Assembly (NCBI GenBank): GCA_033720955.1
Contig: JAWWBN010000063.1
Location: 1-16,722 of the forward strand
Direction: 5' to 3'
DNA length: 16,722 nucleotides
Source: JAWWBN01 sp033720955
Lineage (GTDB): Bacteria; Acidobacteriota; Thermoanaerobaculia; Multivoradales; JAHEKO01
The notes beneath the pieces were generated by a model that saw only the letters and a program-made list of their open reading frames with translations, was not told the origin of the DNA and ran no database searches. Of the stretch, positions 7,488-15,300 are shown piece by piece (position 1 is the first letter of the stretch; each line of letters starts with the position of its first letter). Both the position numbers and the translations under genes were made by a program.

Positions 7488-8375
7488 CTACAGGATCGAC
7501 TTGCCCAGTCCCGACATCACCAGCTCGATGGCCAGCTCCGCCGTGCGGTTGCGCTCGTCCAGGATCGGGTTGATCTCCACCACGTCGAGAGAGGCCACCG
7601 GCAGTCGCTCTGCCGCGGTCTCCATCAGGAGGTGCGCCTCGCGGTAGGTCAGGCCGCCACCCACCGGAGTGCCGACCCCGGGAGCCTCCCGCGGGTCCAG
7701 GGCGTCCATGTCCAGGCTGACGTGGACGCGGTCGAGATGGGAGAGCCGGCGAACCGCTCGTTCCGCCACCGAGCCGATCCCCTCCCGGTCGATGTCCTGC
7801 ATGGTGTACACCTTGATCCCGCTGGCGCGCAGCGCCACCCGCTCCTCCGGGTCGAGGTCGCGGACCCCTACCAGCACCACGTCGGCCGGACGCATGGTGG
7901 GCCTCTTGCCGCCGATCTCCACCAGCTCGCGCACGCCGCGGCCGACCAGGGCCGCGAGCGGCATGCCGTGCAGGTTGCCGCTGGGGGAGGTCTCCGGGGT
8001 GTTGAAGTCGCCGTGGGCGTCGATCCACAGCAGCCCGGCCGGCCTGTCCTGGGCCAGGGCGGCCACGGTGCCCACCGCGATCGAGTGGTCGCCGCCCAGG
8101 TAGAGCGGCACGTCGCCGCGCTCGATCACCCGGCGGCCGGTCTCGCGGATCGCCTCGCAGGCGGCGGCCACCGCCGGCAGAAAGCGCAGGCCTCCCTCTG
8201 CCGACAGGGTGTCCCGCACGGGCACGTCCAGATTGCCCAGGTCGCGGATCTCGCAGCCCAGCCGCGACAGCTTCCGGTCCAGACCGGCGTAGCGCAGGGC
8301 CGCCGGGCCCATGTCCACGCCGCGCCGCGACTGGCCCAGGTCGATCGGCACCCCGATGATGGCGAGAGAGGCCAT
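7488..8375 (-). CDS. rocF: Arginase
   Basis: 295 aa, normal arginase length. Arginase is a cytoplasmic binuclear manganese enzyme that hydrolyses L-arginine to ornithine and urea. All metal ligands are present: H97 in GGDHSIA, D119/H121/D123 in IDAHGDFN, and D222/D224 in SLDMDALDP. The substrate loop NTPETSPSGNLHGMP and the downstream acidic residue in DVVEINP (E267) are characteristic of true arginases rather than agmatinases. The N-terminus IIGVPIDLGQSRRGVDMGP is also arginase-like. The ATG at 8375 is 17 bases after the stop of the GGDEF-EAL gene, so the enzyme is probably expressed from that transcript. No urease, ornithine aminotransferase or arginine transporter is nearby. A formiminoglutamase-type hydrolase of the same fold is less likely given the loop sequence. 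Confidence 0.92.
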   Translation of the reverse strand: MASLAIIGVPIDLGQSRRGVDMGPAALRYAGLDRKLSRLGCEIRDLGNLDVPVRDTLSAEGGLRFLPAVAAACEAIRETGRRVIERGDVPLYLGGDHSIAVGTVAALAQDRPAGLLWIDAHGDFNTPETSPSGNLHGMPLAALVGRGVRELVEIGGKRPTMRPADVVLVGVRDLDPEERVALRASGIKVYTMQDIDREGIGSVAERAVRRLSHLDRVHVSLDMDALDPREAPGVGTPVGGGLTYREAHLLMETAAERLPVASLDVVEINPILDERNRTAELAIELVMSGLGKSIL

Positions 8376-8392
8376 GGCGAGGTCGGCGGCGG

Positions 8393-10585
8393 TCAGGCGA
8401 TGCCGTCGGCCGAGAGGCGCCCGCCGCCGGCCTGGAGGACGGCCCGCAGCCGGTCCGGCGAGACGGGCGGGCAGAAACGGTCGCCCTGGACCGCGGTGCA
8501 GCCCTTCGCCCGCAAGATCTCCTCCTGCTCGGCCGTCTCCACCCCTTCGGCGATCACCTGCAGCCCGAGCTGCTGGCCCAGGGCCGTGACCGCGCTCACG
8601 ATGACCCCCTGGCTGGGCTCGCTCTCGAGGCCCAGCACGAACGAGCGGTCGATCTTGAGCTTGTGGAGCCGCAGCCGCCGCAGATAGGCCAGGGACGAGT
8701 AGCCCTTGCCGAAGTCGTCGAGGGCGAAGCGCACCCCGAGGGCCTCCAGGCGCTGGAAGTTGCGATCGGCCACAGGGGTGGGGCGCATCAGCACCCCCTC
8801 TGTGAGCTCCAGCTCCAGCCGCTCGGCCGCCAGCCCCGACTGGGCCAGCGAGCGGGCCACCGTCTCACCGAAGTCGGGGTGACGAAACTGCAGCGCGGAG
8901 GCGTTGACCGACACGGTGAGGTGAGGCCACGCCTCGTTCTCCCAGGTGCGCGCCTCGTTGCAGGCGCGCCACAGCACCCACTCGCCGATGGGAACGATGA
9001 GACCCGAGCTCTCCGCCAGGTGGATGAACTCGGCCGGCAGCAGACGGCCGCGCTCCGGGTGCTCCCAGCGGACCAGCGCCTCGACGCCCAGGATCTCGCC
9101 GCTGGTCAGCTCCACCTGGGGCTGGTACTCCAGGAAGAGCTGCTCGCGGTCCACCGCCTCGTGGAGCTGCTGGGTGAGCCGGGTGCGGTGGTGCTGCTCG
9201 CGGTCCATGCCCGCGGTGTGCATCCGGTATTCGGCCCGTCCCTCCTCTTTGGCCCGGTAGAGGGCGAGGTCGGCCCGCTTGAGGAGCTGGCGCGCGTCCG
9301 CCTCGCCCGGCGGGAAGGCGGCCACGCCCACCGAGGCGCTGATGAAGATCCGCCGGCCGCCGACCGAGAACGGCTCGTCGAAGCAGGTCAGCAGCCGGCG
9401 GGCGAGCGAGTTGGCGTCGTAGAGCTGGTAGAAGTCGGTCTGCACCACCGCGAACTCGTCACCGCCCGTGCGCGACAGCGTGCAGCCCACCGGCAGCTCG
9501 CGGCGCAGCCGCCCCGCCACCGCGACGAGCAGCTCGTCGCCCACCGGGTGGCCGTAGGCGTCGTTGATGTCCTTGAAATGGTCGAGGTCCAGCGCCATCA
9601 CCGCCACCCGACGGCCCATGCGCACGGCGCGCTCGATCTCCATCTCGAGCCGCTCGCTCAGGGTGTAGCGGTTGGGCAGGTCGGTGAGGGCGTCGTTGCG
9701 CGACAGGTAATCGACGCGGTTCTCGGCGTCCAGCCGAGCCGAGACGTCCTCCTGGGCGACGACGAAGTGGCTCACCTCGCCCGCCGCGCCGCGGACGGCG
9801 GTCACCCTCTGCTCCACCGTGTAGAACCGGCCGTCCCGCGCCCGGCAGACCACCCGGCCCCGCCAGTCGCCGCGGGCGGCGAGCTCCTCCCAGCGCTCCG
9901 GGTCCAGCCCGGCTTCTCCCCGCCCGCCGTCGAGGAAGTCGGGGCGCCGCCCGACCACCTCCTCCTCGGCGCGACCGCTCATCTGGCGGAAGGCGCTGTT
10001 GACCCAGACGATCTCGCCCCTCCTGTCGGTGATGAAGACCGCGCTGGCGCTCGAGTCGATCGCCGCCTGCTGCAGGCGGATGGTCTCCTGGGCGCGCCGG
10101 TGGCTGCCGATGTCCGAGTAGATGCCGAAGATGCCGATCTGCCGATCGTCCTGGAAGATGGGGTACCCGAGGATCTGCACCTCCACCAGGGCGCCGTCCT
10201 TGCGGCAGCGAGCGCTCTCGGTGTTGATGATCTCACCCTCGAGAGCGCGCTCGGAGAGAGCGGACGCCTCCTCCGCCGACTCCTCGGGGACGATCAGCGA
10301 GTTGATCGAGGCGCCCCGGGCCTCGGCCCGCTCGTAGCCGAAGAGCTCCTCGAAGCCGGCGTTGCAGTCGATCACCCGGTCGGCGTCGTCCAGGAGGACG
10401 ATCGCCTGCGGCGAGTTCTCGAAGAGCTGCCGGAAATAGACGTTGTCGAGCCGCGCCCCGGCCGCGTCCTCCGGCGCCGTCGCCGCCGGAGGAGCCTCCG
10501 CCACCTGCCGCCGCAGGCGCTCGACGCGCGCGGAGAGCGACGCCAGCTCCGCCAGCAGCTCTTCTCTGGTGCGTCGGTCGGTCAT
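8393..10585 (-). CDS. PAS-PAS-GGDEF-EAL cyclic-di-GMP signalling protein
   Basis: 730 aa, predicted cytoplasmic (no membrane segments). Order: N-terminal coiled coil (~6-30), PAS 1 (~50-160, FENSPQAIVLLDDADRVIDCN), PAS 2 (~168-290, SSASAVFITDRRGEIVWVN), GGDEF domain (~291-455) and EAL domain (~475-720). The cyclase signature GGDEF is intact at 374-378, so diguanylate cyclase activity is possible; the RxxD inhibitory site expected five residues upstream is absent (PVGC). The phosphodiesterase domain keeps E502-A-L, N561, E593, D623-D624 in DDFGKGYSSL, K644 and E680 in IAEGVET. The late motif usually reading QGY is QGD here (700-702), followed by RFCPPV. It could be bifunctional, with PAS ligands setting the balance. 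It precedes arginase by 17 bases. Domain assignment is secure; the net direction of activity is not. Confidence 0.95.
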   Translation of the reverse strand: MTDRRTREELLAELASLSARVERLRRQVAEAPPAATAPEDAAGARLDNVYFRQLFENSPQAIVLLDDADRVIDCNAGFEELFGYERAEARGASINSLIVPEESAEEASALSERALEGEIINTESARCRKDGALVEVQILGYPIFQDDRQIGIFGIYSDIGSHRRAQETIRLQQAAIDSSASAVFITDRRGEIVWVNSAFRQMSGRAEEEVVGRRPDFLDGGRGEAGLDPERWEELAARGDWRGRVVCRARDGRFYTVEQRVTAVRGAAGEVSHFVVAQEDVSARLDAENRVDYLSRNDALTDLPNRYTLSERLEMEIERAVRMGRRVAVMALDLDHFKDINDAYGHPVGDELLVAVAGRLRRELPVGCTLSRTGGDEFAVVQTDFYQLYDANSLARRLLTCFDEPFSVGGRRIFISASVGVAAFPPGEADARQLLKRADLALYRAKEEGRAEYRMHTAGMDREQHHRTRLTQQLHEAVDREQLFLEYQPQVELTSGEILGVEALVRWEHPERGRLLPAEFIHLAESSGLIVPIGEWVLWRACNEARTWENEAWPHLTVSVNASALQFRHPDFGETVARSLAQSGLAAERLELELTEGVLMRPTPVADRNFQRLEALGVRFALDDFGKGYSSLAYLRRLRLHKLKIDRSFVLGLESEPSQGVIVSAVTALGQQLGLQVIAEGVETAEQEEILRAKGCTAVQGDRFCPPVSPDRLRAVLQAGGGRLSADGIA

Positions 10586-10667
10586 CGGGCCGCTCGAACC
10601 GAAGTGGCCGCCAACCGCTGCAGTACGTCGGCGGCCGGCACCGAACTACCGTTCGATAGGACCGACA

Positions 10668-10679
10668 AGCGTAGCACAA
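10668..10679 (-). promoter_or_regulatory. Candidate extended -10 promoter element for the GGDEF-EAL/arginase unit
   Basis: On the minus strand this reads TTGTGCTACGCT, with a -10-like TACGCT preceded by TG at both one and three bases upstream. It follows directly after the short T-run of the upstream terminator and gives a predicted start near 10661 and a leader of about 75 bases. It matches the pattern found before the 5320 gene, the CHAT gene and the small membrane protein gene. No clear -35 hexamer is seen. Confidence 0.4.
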
Positions 10680-10680
10680 A

Positions 10681-10697
10681 CGCCTTGCTTCAAGGCG
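10681..10697 (-). terminator. Intrinsic terminator overlapping the anti-sigma stop codon
   Basis: CGCCTTG (10681-10687) and CAAGGCG (10691-10697) form a perfect 7-base-pair stem with a 3-base loop. On the minus strand the stem is followed by TTTGT, a short uridine tract, so the structure works in the direction of the anti-sigma gene. The stop codon of that gene (10692-10690) lies in the hairpin. The next unit's candidate -10 element begins immediately after it. Confidence 0.55.
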
Positions 10698-11724
10698 ACT
10701 TAGGCGACTCGGCGACGACCCGCAGAGGGAAGATCTCGGTCTCGCCCGGCCCCTCCGGAGTCAGCCGGAGCCGGTAGTCGCCGGGGGCGAGGTCGAGCCG
10801 AGGCAGGGCGAGGGTGAACTCGCCGGTGGGGTTGCGGCGCAGTCCGTCGAGCGACCAGACGGTGGCACCGGTGGCGTCGAGCAGCTCCACCCTGACGGCG
10901 TCCTCCGCCGGCGGCGACGAGCTGTCGAGCGCCTGGCTGTTGAGGATGAGGACGACCCCCCCCTCGCCCGCCGCGCGCGCGATCCGGGTCGTCCCGTCGC
11001 CGGCGCCGCGGGTCAGGGCGGCGGCCGGGAAGAGATCCACCACCGCGACGTTGAGCTGCGGCGCCAGCGCGCGGTCCAGGCGGGAGCGGAGCTCGGCCAG
11101 CCGGCTCCGCTCTGCCTCCACCCGCTCGGCCAGCTCACCCCGGCTCTCCTCGAGCTCGGCGATCTGCCGGCGGGCGAGCTCCAGCCGCTCGTTCGTCTCC
11201 CCGTCGGCGGTCGCCGCGCCGGCCGACGCGAGGCGCTCCTCGAGACCGGCCACCACCGCCGCGCGCTCCGAGGCCACCCGGGCGGTGGCGAGCCAGCCCA
11301 CCACCGCGACCGCGGCCAGCAGGGAGGCCGCGGCGGCGAGCGGCGGCGCAAAGGCCGGCAGGCGCGGCAGGGGGCGGGCGCGCGGCGCGAACGGGGTCAC
11401 CACCCCGCCGCTCTCCTCCTCGGCGCCCACGGCGGCGCGGCTCGCCCGCACCAGCTCCAGCTCCTCGGCGCAGCTCTCGCACGCCGCCAGATGGCGCCGC
11501 GCCAGCTCCTCCGGGATCGCCAACGGCTCCCCCTCCACCAGGCCGGTCAGCACCGGCGGCGGGAGGTGGGCGTCGAAGATCTCGAAGACGCCGCGGGTGG
11601 CGTCGAGCTCGCGGGCGCACGCGGCGCACTCCGCCAGGTGCCCGTCGACCTCCCTCCTGACGGCTCCCTCCAGGCTGTCGTTGAGATACCAGGGCAGGAG
11701 CTCGGCTACTTGATCGCAGTTCAT
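10690..11724 (-). CDS. Transmembrane anti-sigma factor with two zf-HC2-type zinc motifs
   Basis: 344 aa from the ATG at 11724, chosen because MNCDQVAELLPWYLNDSL is the classic zf-HC2 start and a GAGGGG ribosome binding site lies about 8 bases upstream; the same frame stays open upstream only as a shadow of the sigma gene. Residues 3-36 give C3 with H29-x3-C33-x2-C36 (HLAECAAC); a second motif H78-x3-C82-x2-C85 (HLAACESC) follows, so the cytoplasmic part carries two zinc-binding anti-sigma modules. A single membrane span lies at ~124-148. Outside the membrane are a coiled coil (~155-220, rich in Glu/Arg/Leu) and a beta-rich domain (~225-340, e.g. VRVELLDATGATVWSL, LAPGDYRLRL). It should hold the sigma factor encoded 44 bases upstream at the membrane and release it on a signal. 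Function as anti-sigma factor follows from family and gene order. Confidence 0.85.
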   Translation of the reverse strand: MNCDQVAELLPWYLNDSLEGAVRREVDGHLAECAACARELDATRGVFEIFDAHLPPPVLTGLVEGEPLAIPEELARRHLAACESCAEELELVRASRAAVGAEEESGGVVTPFAPRARPLPRLPAFAPPLAAAASLLAAVAVVGWLATARVASERAAVVAGLEERLASAGAATADGETNERLELARRQIAELEESRGELAERVEAERSRLAELRSRLDRALAPQLNVAVVDLFPAAALTRGAGDGTTRIARAAGEGGVVLILNSQALDSSSPPAEDAVRVELLDATGATVWSLDGLRRNPTGEFTLALPRLDLAPGDYRLRLTPEGPGETEIFPLRVVAESPKSP

Positions 11725-11768
11725 GTGGCTTCCCCTCGCACGTGTTGGGCGTCGGGGAGCGGGAGAAG

Positions 11769-12323
11769 TTACACCTCTCCCGCCGGATCTCCCTCCAGAC
11801 GGTCGCGGATCTCCTGGGCGGCCCGGCGGCAGCGAAGCGCTCGCACTCGCAGGGCACCCTCGGAGATGCCCAGATCGGAGCTGATCTCCCGGTAGCTCTC
11901 GCCGCGCACGATCCTGCGCCAGAGCTCCCGGCACTCCTCGCTGGTCCGCTCGAGCACGCGCAGGAGCAGGTCGGCCACCTCGTGGGGCAGCCCGCCGCCC
12001 GCCGGCGACTCGACGCCGCCCGCCCCGGGGTCGTCCTCGAGCCCTGTCCAGCGCCAGCGGCGGGCGGCGCGCACCCGGTCCAGGCAGGAGTGGCTCACCA
12101 CCCGCCAGACGTAGGTCTTGACCTTCGCCTTGCCCTGGTACCGACCCTTGCCGAGCTCGGAGAGGACCTCCAGCCGGAGGTCCTGCAGCACGTCCTCCCA
12201 CTCGTGGGCCAGGGTGCGGTAGTAGGCCGAGGCGGCGGCCCGGATCCACTGCTCCACGCGCTCTACCGCGGCGCGGTCGCCTCGTAGATACGCCTCGATC
12301 AGTTGCCGACCTTCGCTCTGCAT
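11769..12323 (-). CDS. ECF-type RNA polymerase sigma-70 factor
   Basis: 184 aa, the usual size of an extracytoplasmic-function sigma factor with only regions 2 and 4. Region 2 spans ~10-90 (HEWEDVLQDLRLEVLSEL, then AKVKTYVWRVVSHSCLDRVRA, the -10 recognition helix area). A linker of about 25 residues rich in Gly, Pro and acidic residues follows. Region 4 spans ~118-173 with the helix-turn-helix RGESYREISSDLGISEGALRVRALRCRRA that reads the -35 element. The ATG at 12323 is preceded by GGGCGGGAGCG. The anti-sigma gene lies 44 bases downstream in the same direction, the standard pairing. The gene diverges from the TPR-CHAT gene with very little space between them. ECF factors usually activate their own promoter, but its target sequence cannot be read from one locus. 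Confidence 0.92.
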   Translation of the reverse strand: MQSEGRQLIEAYLRGDRAAVERVEQWIRAAASAYYRTLAHEWEDVLQDLRLEVLSELGKGRYQGKAKVKTYVWRVVSHSCLDRVRAARRWRWTGLEDDPGAGGVESPAGGGLPHEVADLLLRVLERTSEECRELWRRIVRGESYREISSDLGISEGALRVRALRCRRAAQEIRDRLEGDPAGEV

Positions 12324-12346
12324 CGCTCCCGCCCAGCGGCTTGGCT

Positions 12347-12354
12347 AAGGTGAG
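12347..12354 (+). promoter_or_regulatory. Shine-Dalgarno-like site supporting the upstream CHAT start
   Basis: AAGGTGAG contains GGTGA, complementary to the 3' end of 16S rRNA, and ends 5 bases before the ATG at 12360. It is the main evidence for the long N-terminus of the CHAT protein and conflicts with the candidate promoter at 12398-12409, which lies downstream of that ATG. Confidence 0.4.
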
Positions 12355-12359
12355 GCCCA

Positions 12360-12388
12360 ATGGTGCCGAAGCCCCGGGGCCAAGTCAA
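12360..12388 (-). promoter_or_regulatory. Candidate promoter of the ECF sigma / anti-sigma unit
   Basis: On the minus strand TTGACT (12388-12383) matches five of six -35 consensus bases and is followed after 17 bases by CACCAT (12365-12360), a weak -10 with three matches. The predicted start point would leave a leader of about 30 bases before the sigma ATG at 12323. The -10 is poor, and an ECF-dependent promoter would look different, so this is tentative. Confidence 0.25.
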
Positions 12389-15300
12389 TCGCGGGAGCTG
12401 CACTACAATCGATTCATTGGCGGACAGCGATAGGTCGGAGCGGAGGAGGAAGAGGAGGTCCAGGTCGGCGGCGGTCGTCGCCCTGTGCGCCATCGCCGCC
12501 GCGGCCCCCCCGCCGGCCCCACCCGGCGAGCCGGCCGCCACCCCGCTGACCGCCGGGGAGCCGGTCGAGCGCAGGATCGAGCCCGGCGAAGGCCACCTCT
12601 ACGAGCTGGCGGTCCCGGCGGGCAGCTACCTCCGGCTGGTGGCCGAGCAGAGCGTGGTGGATCTGGCCGTCGAGGTCCTGGGCCCGGCCGGCGACCGTCT
12701 GGCCGGGGGCGACGTCCTGGGCAGCCTCTTCCTGCCGGAGGTCGTCTCCCTGGTGACGAGCGGGGAGGGCCCTCTCCGGGTGGTGGTGCGAACCGCGCCG
12801 GAGGAGGAGCAGGGCGGCGACTACCGGCTGGAGCTCGAGGAGCTGCGGCCCGCGGGGCCCGACGATGCGTGGCGGGTGGAGGCCGAGACCCACCTCCAGC
12901 TCGGCCGTGACCGGCTGGACCGCCACGGCCGGGAGGGCGCGGCGGAGGCGCAGCGGCTCCTGGCCGGGGCGAGAGCCGCGGCCCGGCGGGCCGGTGACGG
13001 CGCCCTCGAGGGCAAGATCGTCCACTACCTGGCGGGGGTCCACCAGGCCGAGGGCGACCTGGAGGCCACCCTGGAGACCCTGCGGATCGCCCTCGCCACC
13101 CGCCGGGCGGCCGGGGATCTCCCGGGCACCCACCACTCCCTGGACATGATCGGCCACCTCCTCGGCTCGAGCGGCGATCGCGAGGCGGCGGCCGAGATCC
13201 ACACCGAGGCCCTCGCCGTCGCGCGCCGCAGCGGTCGGCGGGACCTCGAGGCGAAGTCGCTCAACAACCTGGGCGCCCTCGACTACTGGGCCGGACGGCT
13301 CGCCGAGGCGGGCGAGAAGTTCGACCGGGCCCTCTCGATCTACCGGGAGACGGGCGACGACGCCCTGCGCGCCCGGACCCTGGCCAACCTGGGCGTCATC
13401 TACCGGCGCCTGGGACGGCTCGACGCGGCCGACGGCGCCTACCGGGAGGCGCTCGAGCTGGCCCGGCGGCGCGGCGACGTCGACAACGAGATCACGATCG
13501 TCAACAACCTGGGGGTCCTCCACCGCGTGCGGGGGGAGATGCAGCGCGCTCTCGAGACCTACACCGACGGCATCGAGCGGGCGAGCCGGCTCGATCTGCC
13601 CCGGGGCAAGCTGGCGGACCTGCACCAGAACCTGGGGGCGCTGTGGGACCGGCTGGGCCACCCCGAGCGGGCGATGGAGAGCCACGAGACCGCGCTCGCC
13701 CTCTACCGGGCCAGCGGCGAGCTGGCCCCCCAGGCCGGTGCGCTGATGCGGATCGCCTGGATCCACGAGTCGACCGGCGAGCCCGAGAAGATGCTGCCGG
13801 TTCTCGAGGAGGCGCTGCGGCTGGCCCGGGAGGCCGAGGATCCGCGGGAGCAGGCGCTCATCCTCGCCACCATGGGTCGCGCCCGGCTCGAGCTCGGCGA
13901 GCCCCTGGCGGCGGCGCCGCTCTTCCAGGCGGCGGCCGAGCTGGCCGAGACGGCCACCGACGCCAACGCGCTGAACCTGGCGCTGCGGAACCTGGGCCGC
14001 GCCTTCACCGAGAGCGGCGAGCTGGTCCGCGCCCGGGAGACCCTCTCCCGGGCCCTCGACCTGAGCCGCGAGGTGGGCGACCCGATCGCCGAGGCCTCGA
14101 CGCGATTCGCCCAAGCGCGGCTCGCGCGGCGGGAGGGCCGCCTGGGGGCCGCGTACGACGAGATGGAGACGGCGCTGACCGCGATCGAACGGCTGCGGGC
14201 CGACCTCGCCAGCCAGGAGATGCGAGCGTCCTACTTCGCCGGCCAGCAGGAGAACTACTTCTTCGTCGCCGATCTTCTGGTGGAGCGGCACGAGCGGGAG
14301 CCCGGCGGCGGCTTCGACCGCCTGGCCTTCGAGTGGAGCGAGCGCTCCCGCGCGCGCAGCTTCGTCGAGCTGCTGGCCGAGGCGGTGGCCGGTGCGCGGG
14401 AGGGCCTCACCGGGGAGCTCGCCGAGCGCGAGCGGGCGCTCAGCCAGCGGATCGCCTCGACGCAGAGCGACCTCATCGGTCTGCTGGCGCGGCCCAACCC
14501 CGACCCGCGGCGCACCGCGGCGGCGCGGGACGACCTCGACGCGCTGCTGCTGGAGCTCGAGCAGCTCGAGGGGGAGCTGCGCCGCGAGCACCCCCGCTAC
14601 GCCGACGTGCGCTATCCGCAGCCGGCGAGCCTGGCCGGGGTGCAGCGCATGCTTGAGCCCGGCGACGCGCTGCTCGAATACCTGCTGGGCGAGCCGCGGT
14701 CGCTGCTGTTCGTGGTCACCCGGGAGCGCTTCGCCACCCTGGCGCTGCCGCCCGCCGACGAGATCGCCGCCCTGGTCCGCGCGGCCCGGCGGGCGCTCGA
14801 GAAGCCGGGACGGGGAACCCTGGGAAGCTACCTCGCCGTCGCGCCACGGCTCTACGACCTCCTCGTCCGCCCGGCGGAGCCCCTCCTCGAAGGCCGCGTC
14901 CGGCTGCGCATCGTCCCCGACGGAGCTCTCCACTACCTGCCTTTCGAGGCCCTCCTCACGCGCGCCACCCCCAGGCTGTCGCCGGAGGCGTACCTGGTCT
15001 CGCGCTGGTCGGTGTCGTACGTGCCCTCCGCCTCGGCTCTGTCCGAGATCCGGCGCAACCAGCGGGAGGAGGCGCCGGCGCGCAGCCGGGACCTGCTGGC
15101 CTTTGGCGACCCCTTCGTCGCCGAGGCGGAGCCGGGCCCGGATTCGGCCACCCGCGCCCTGCCCGCCGAGCGCTGGGAGTGGCGGCGGCTGCCGGGGACG
15201 CGGGAGGAGATCGAGGCCATCGCCGGTCTCTTCCCGGCCGAGCGGGTCGAGACCTACGTCGGCGAGCGGGCGCGGGAGAGCCTCCTCAAGAGTCGTCTGG

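Noticed and set aside
11725..12360. Upstream extension of the anti-sigma frame through the sigma gene
   Set aside because: The sequence there is an Arg/Gly-rich shadow of the sigma factor; MNCDQ with an upstream ribosome binding site marks the real start.
12470..12500. Lipobox-like cysteine in VVALCAIA of the CHAT N-terminus
   Set aside because: The residue before Cys is Leu, which does not fit the lipobox, so a lipoprotein call is not supported.
5018..14570. An 18-base exact repeat GAGCTCGAGCAGCTCGAG at 5018-5035 and 14553-14570
   Set aside because: Both copies encode Glu-Leu-Glu-Gln-Leu-Glu in helical segments with the same preferred codons; chance from codon bias is enough.
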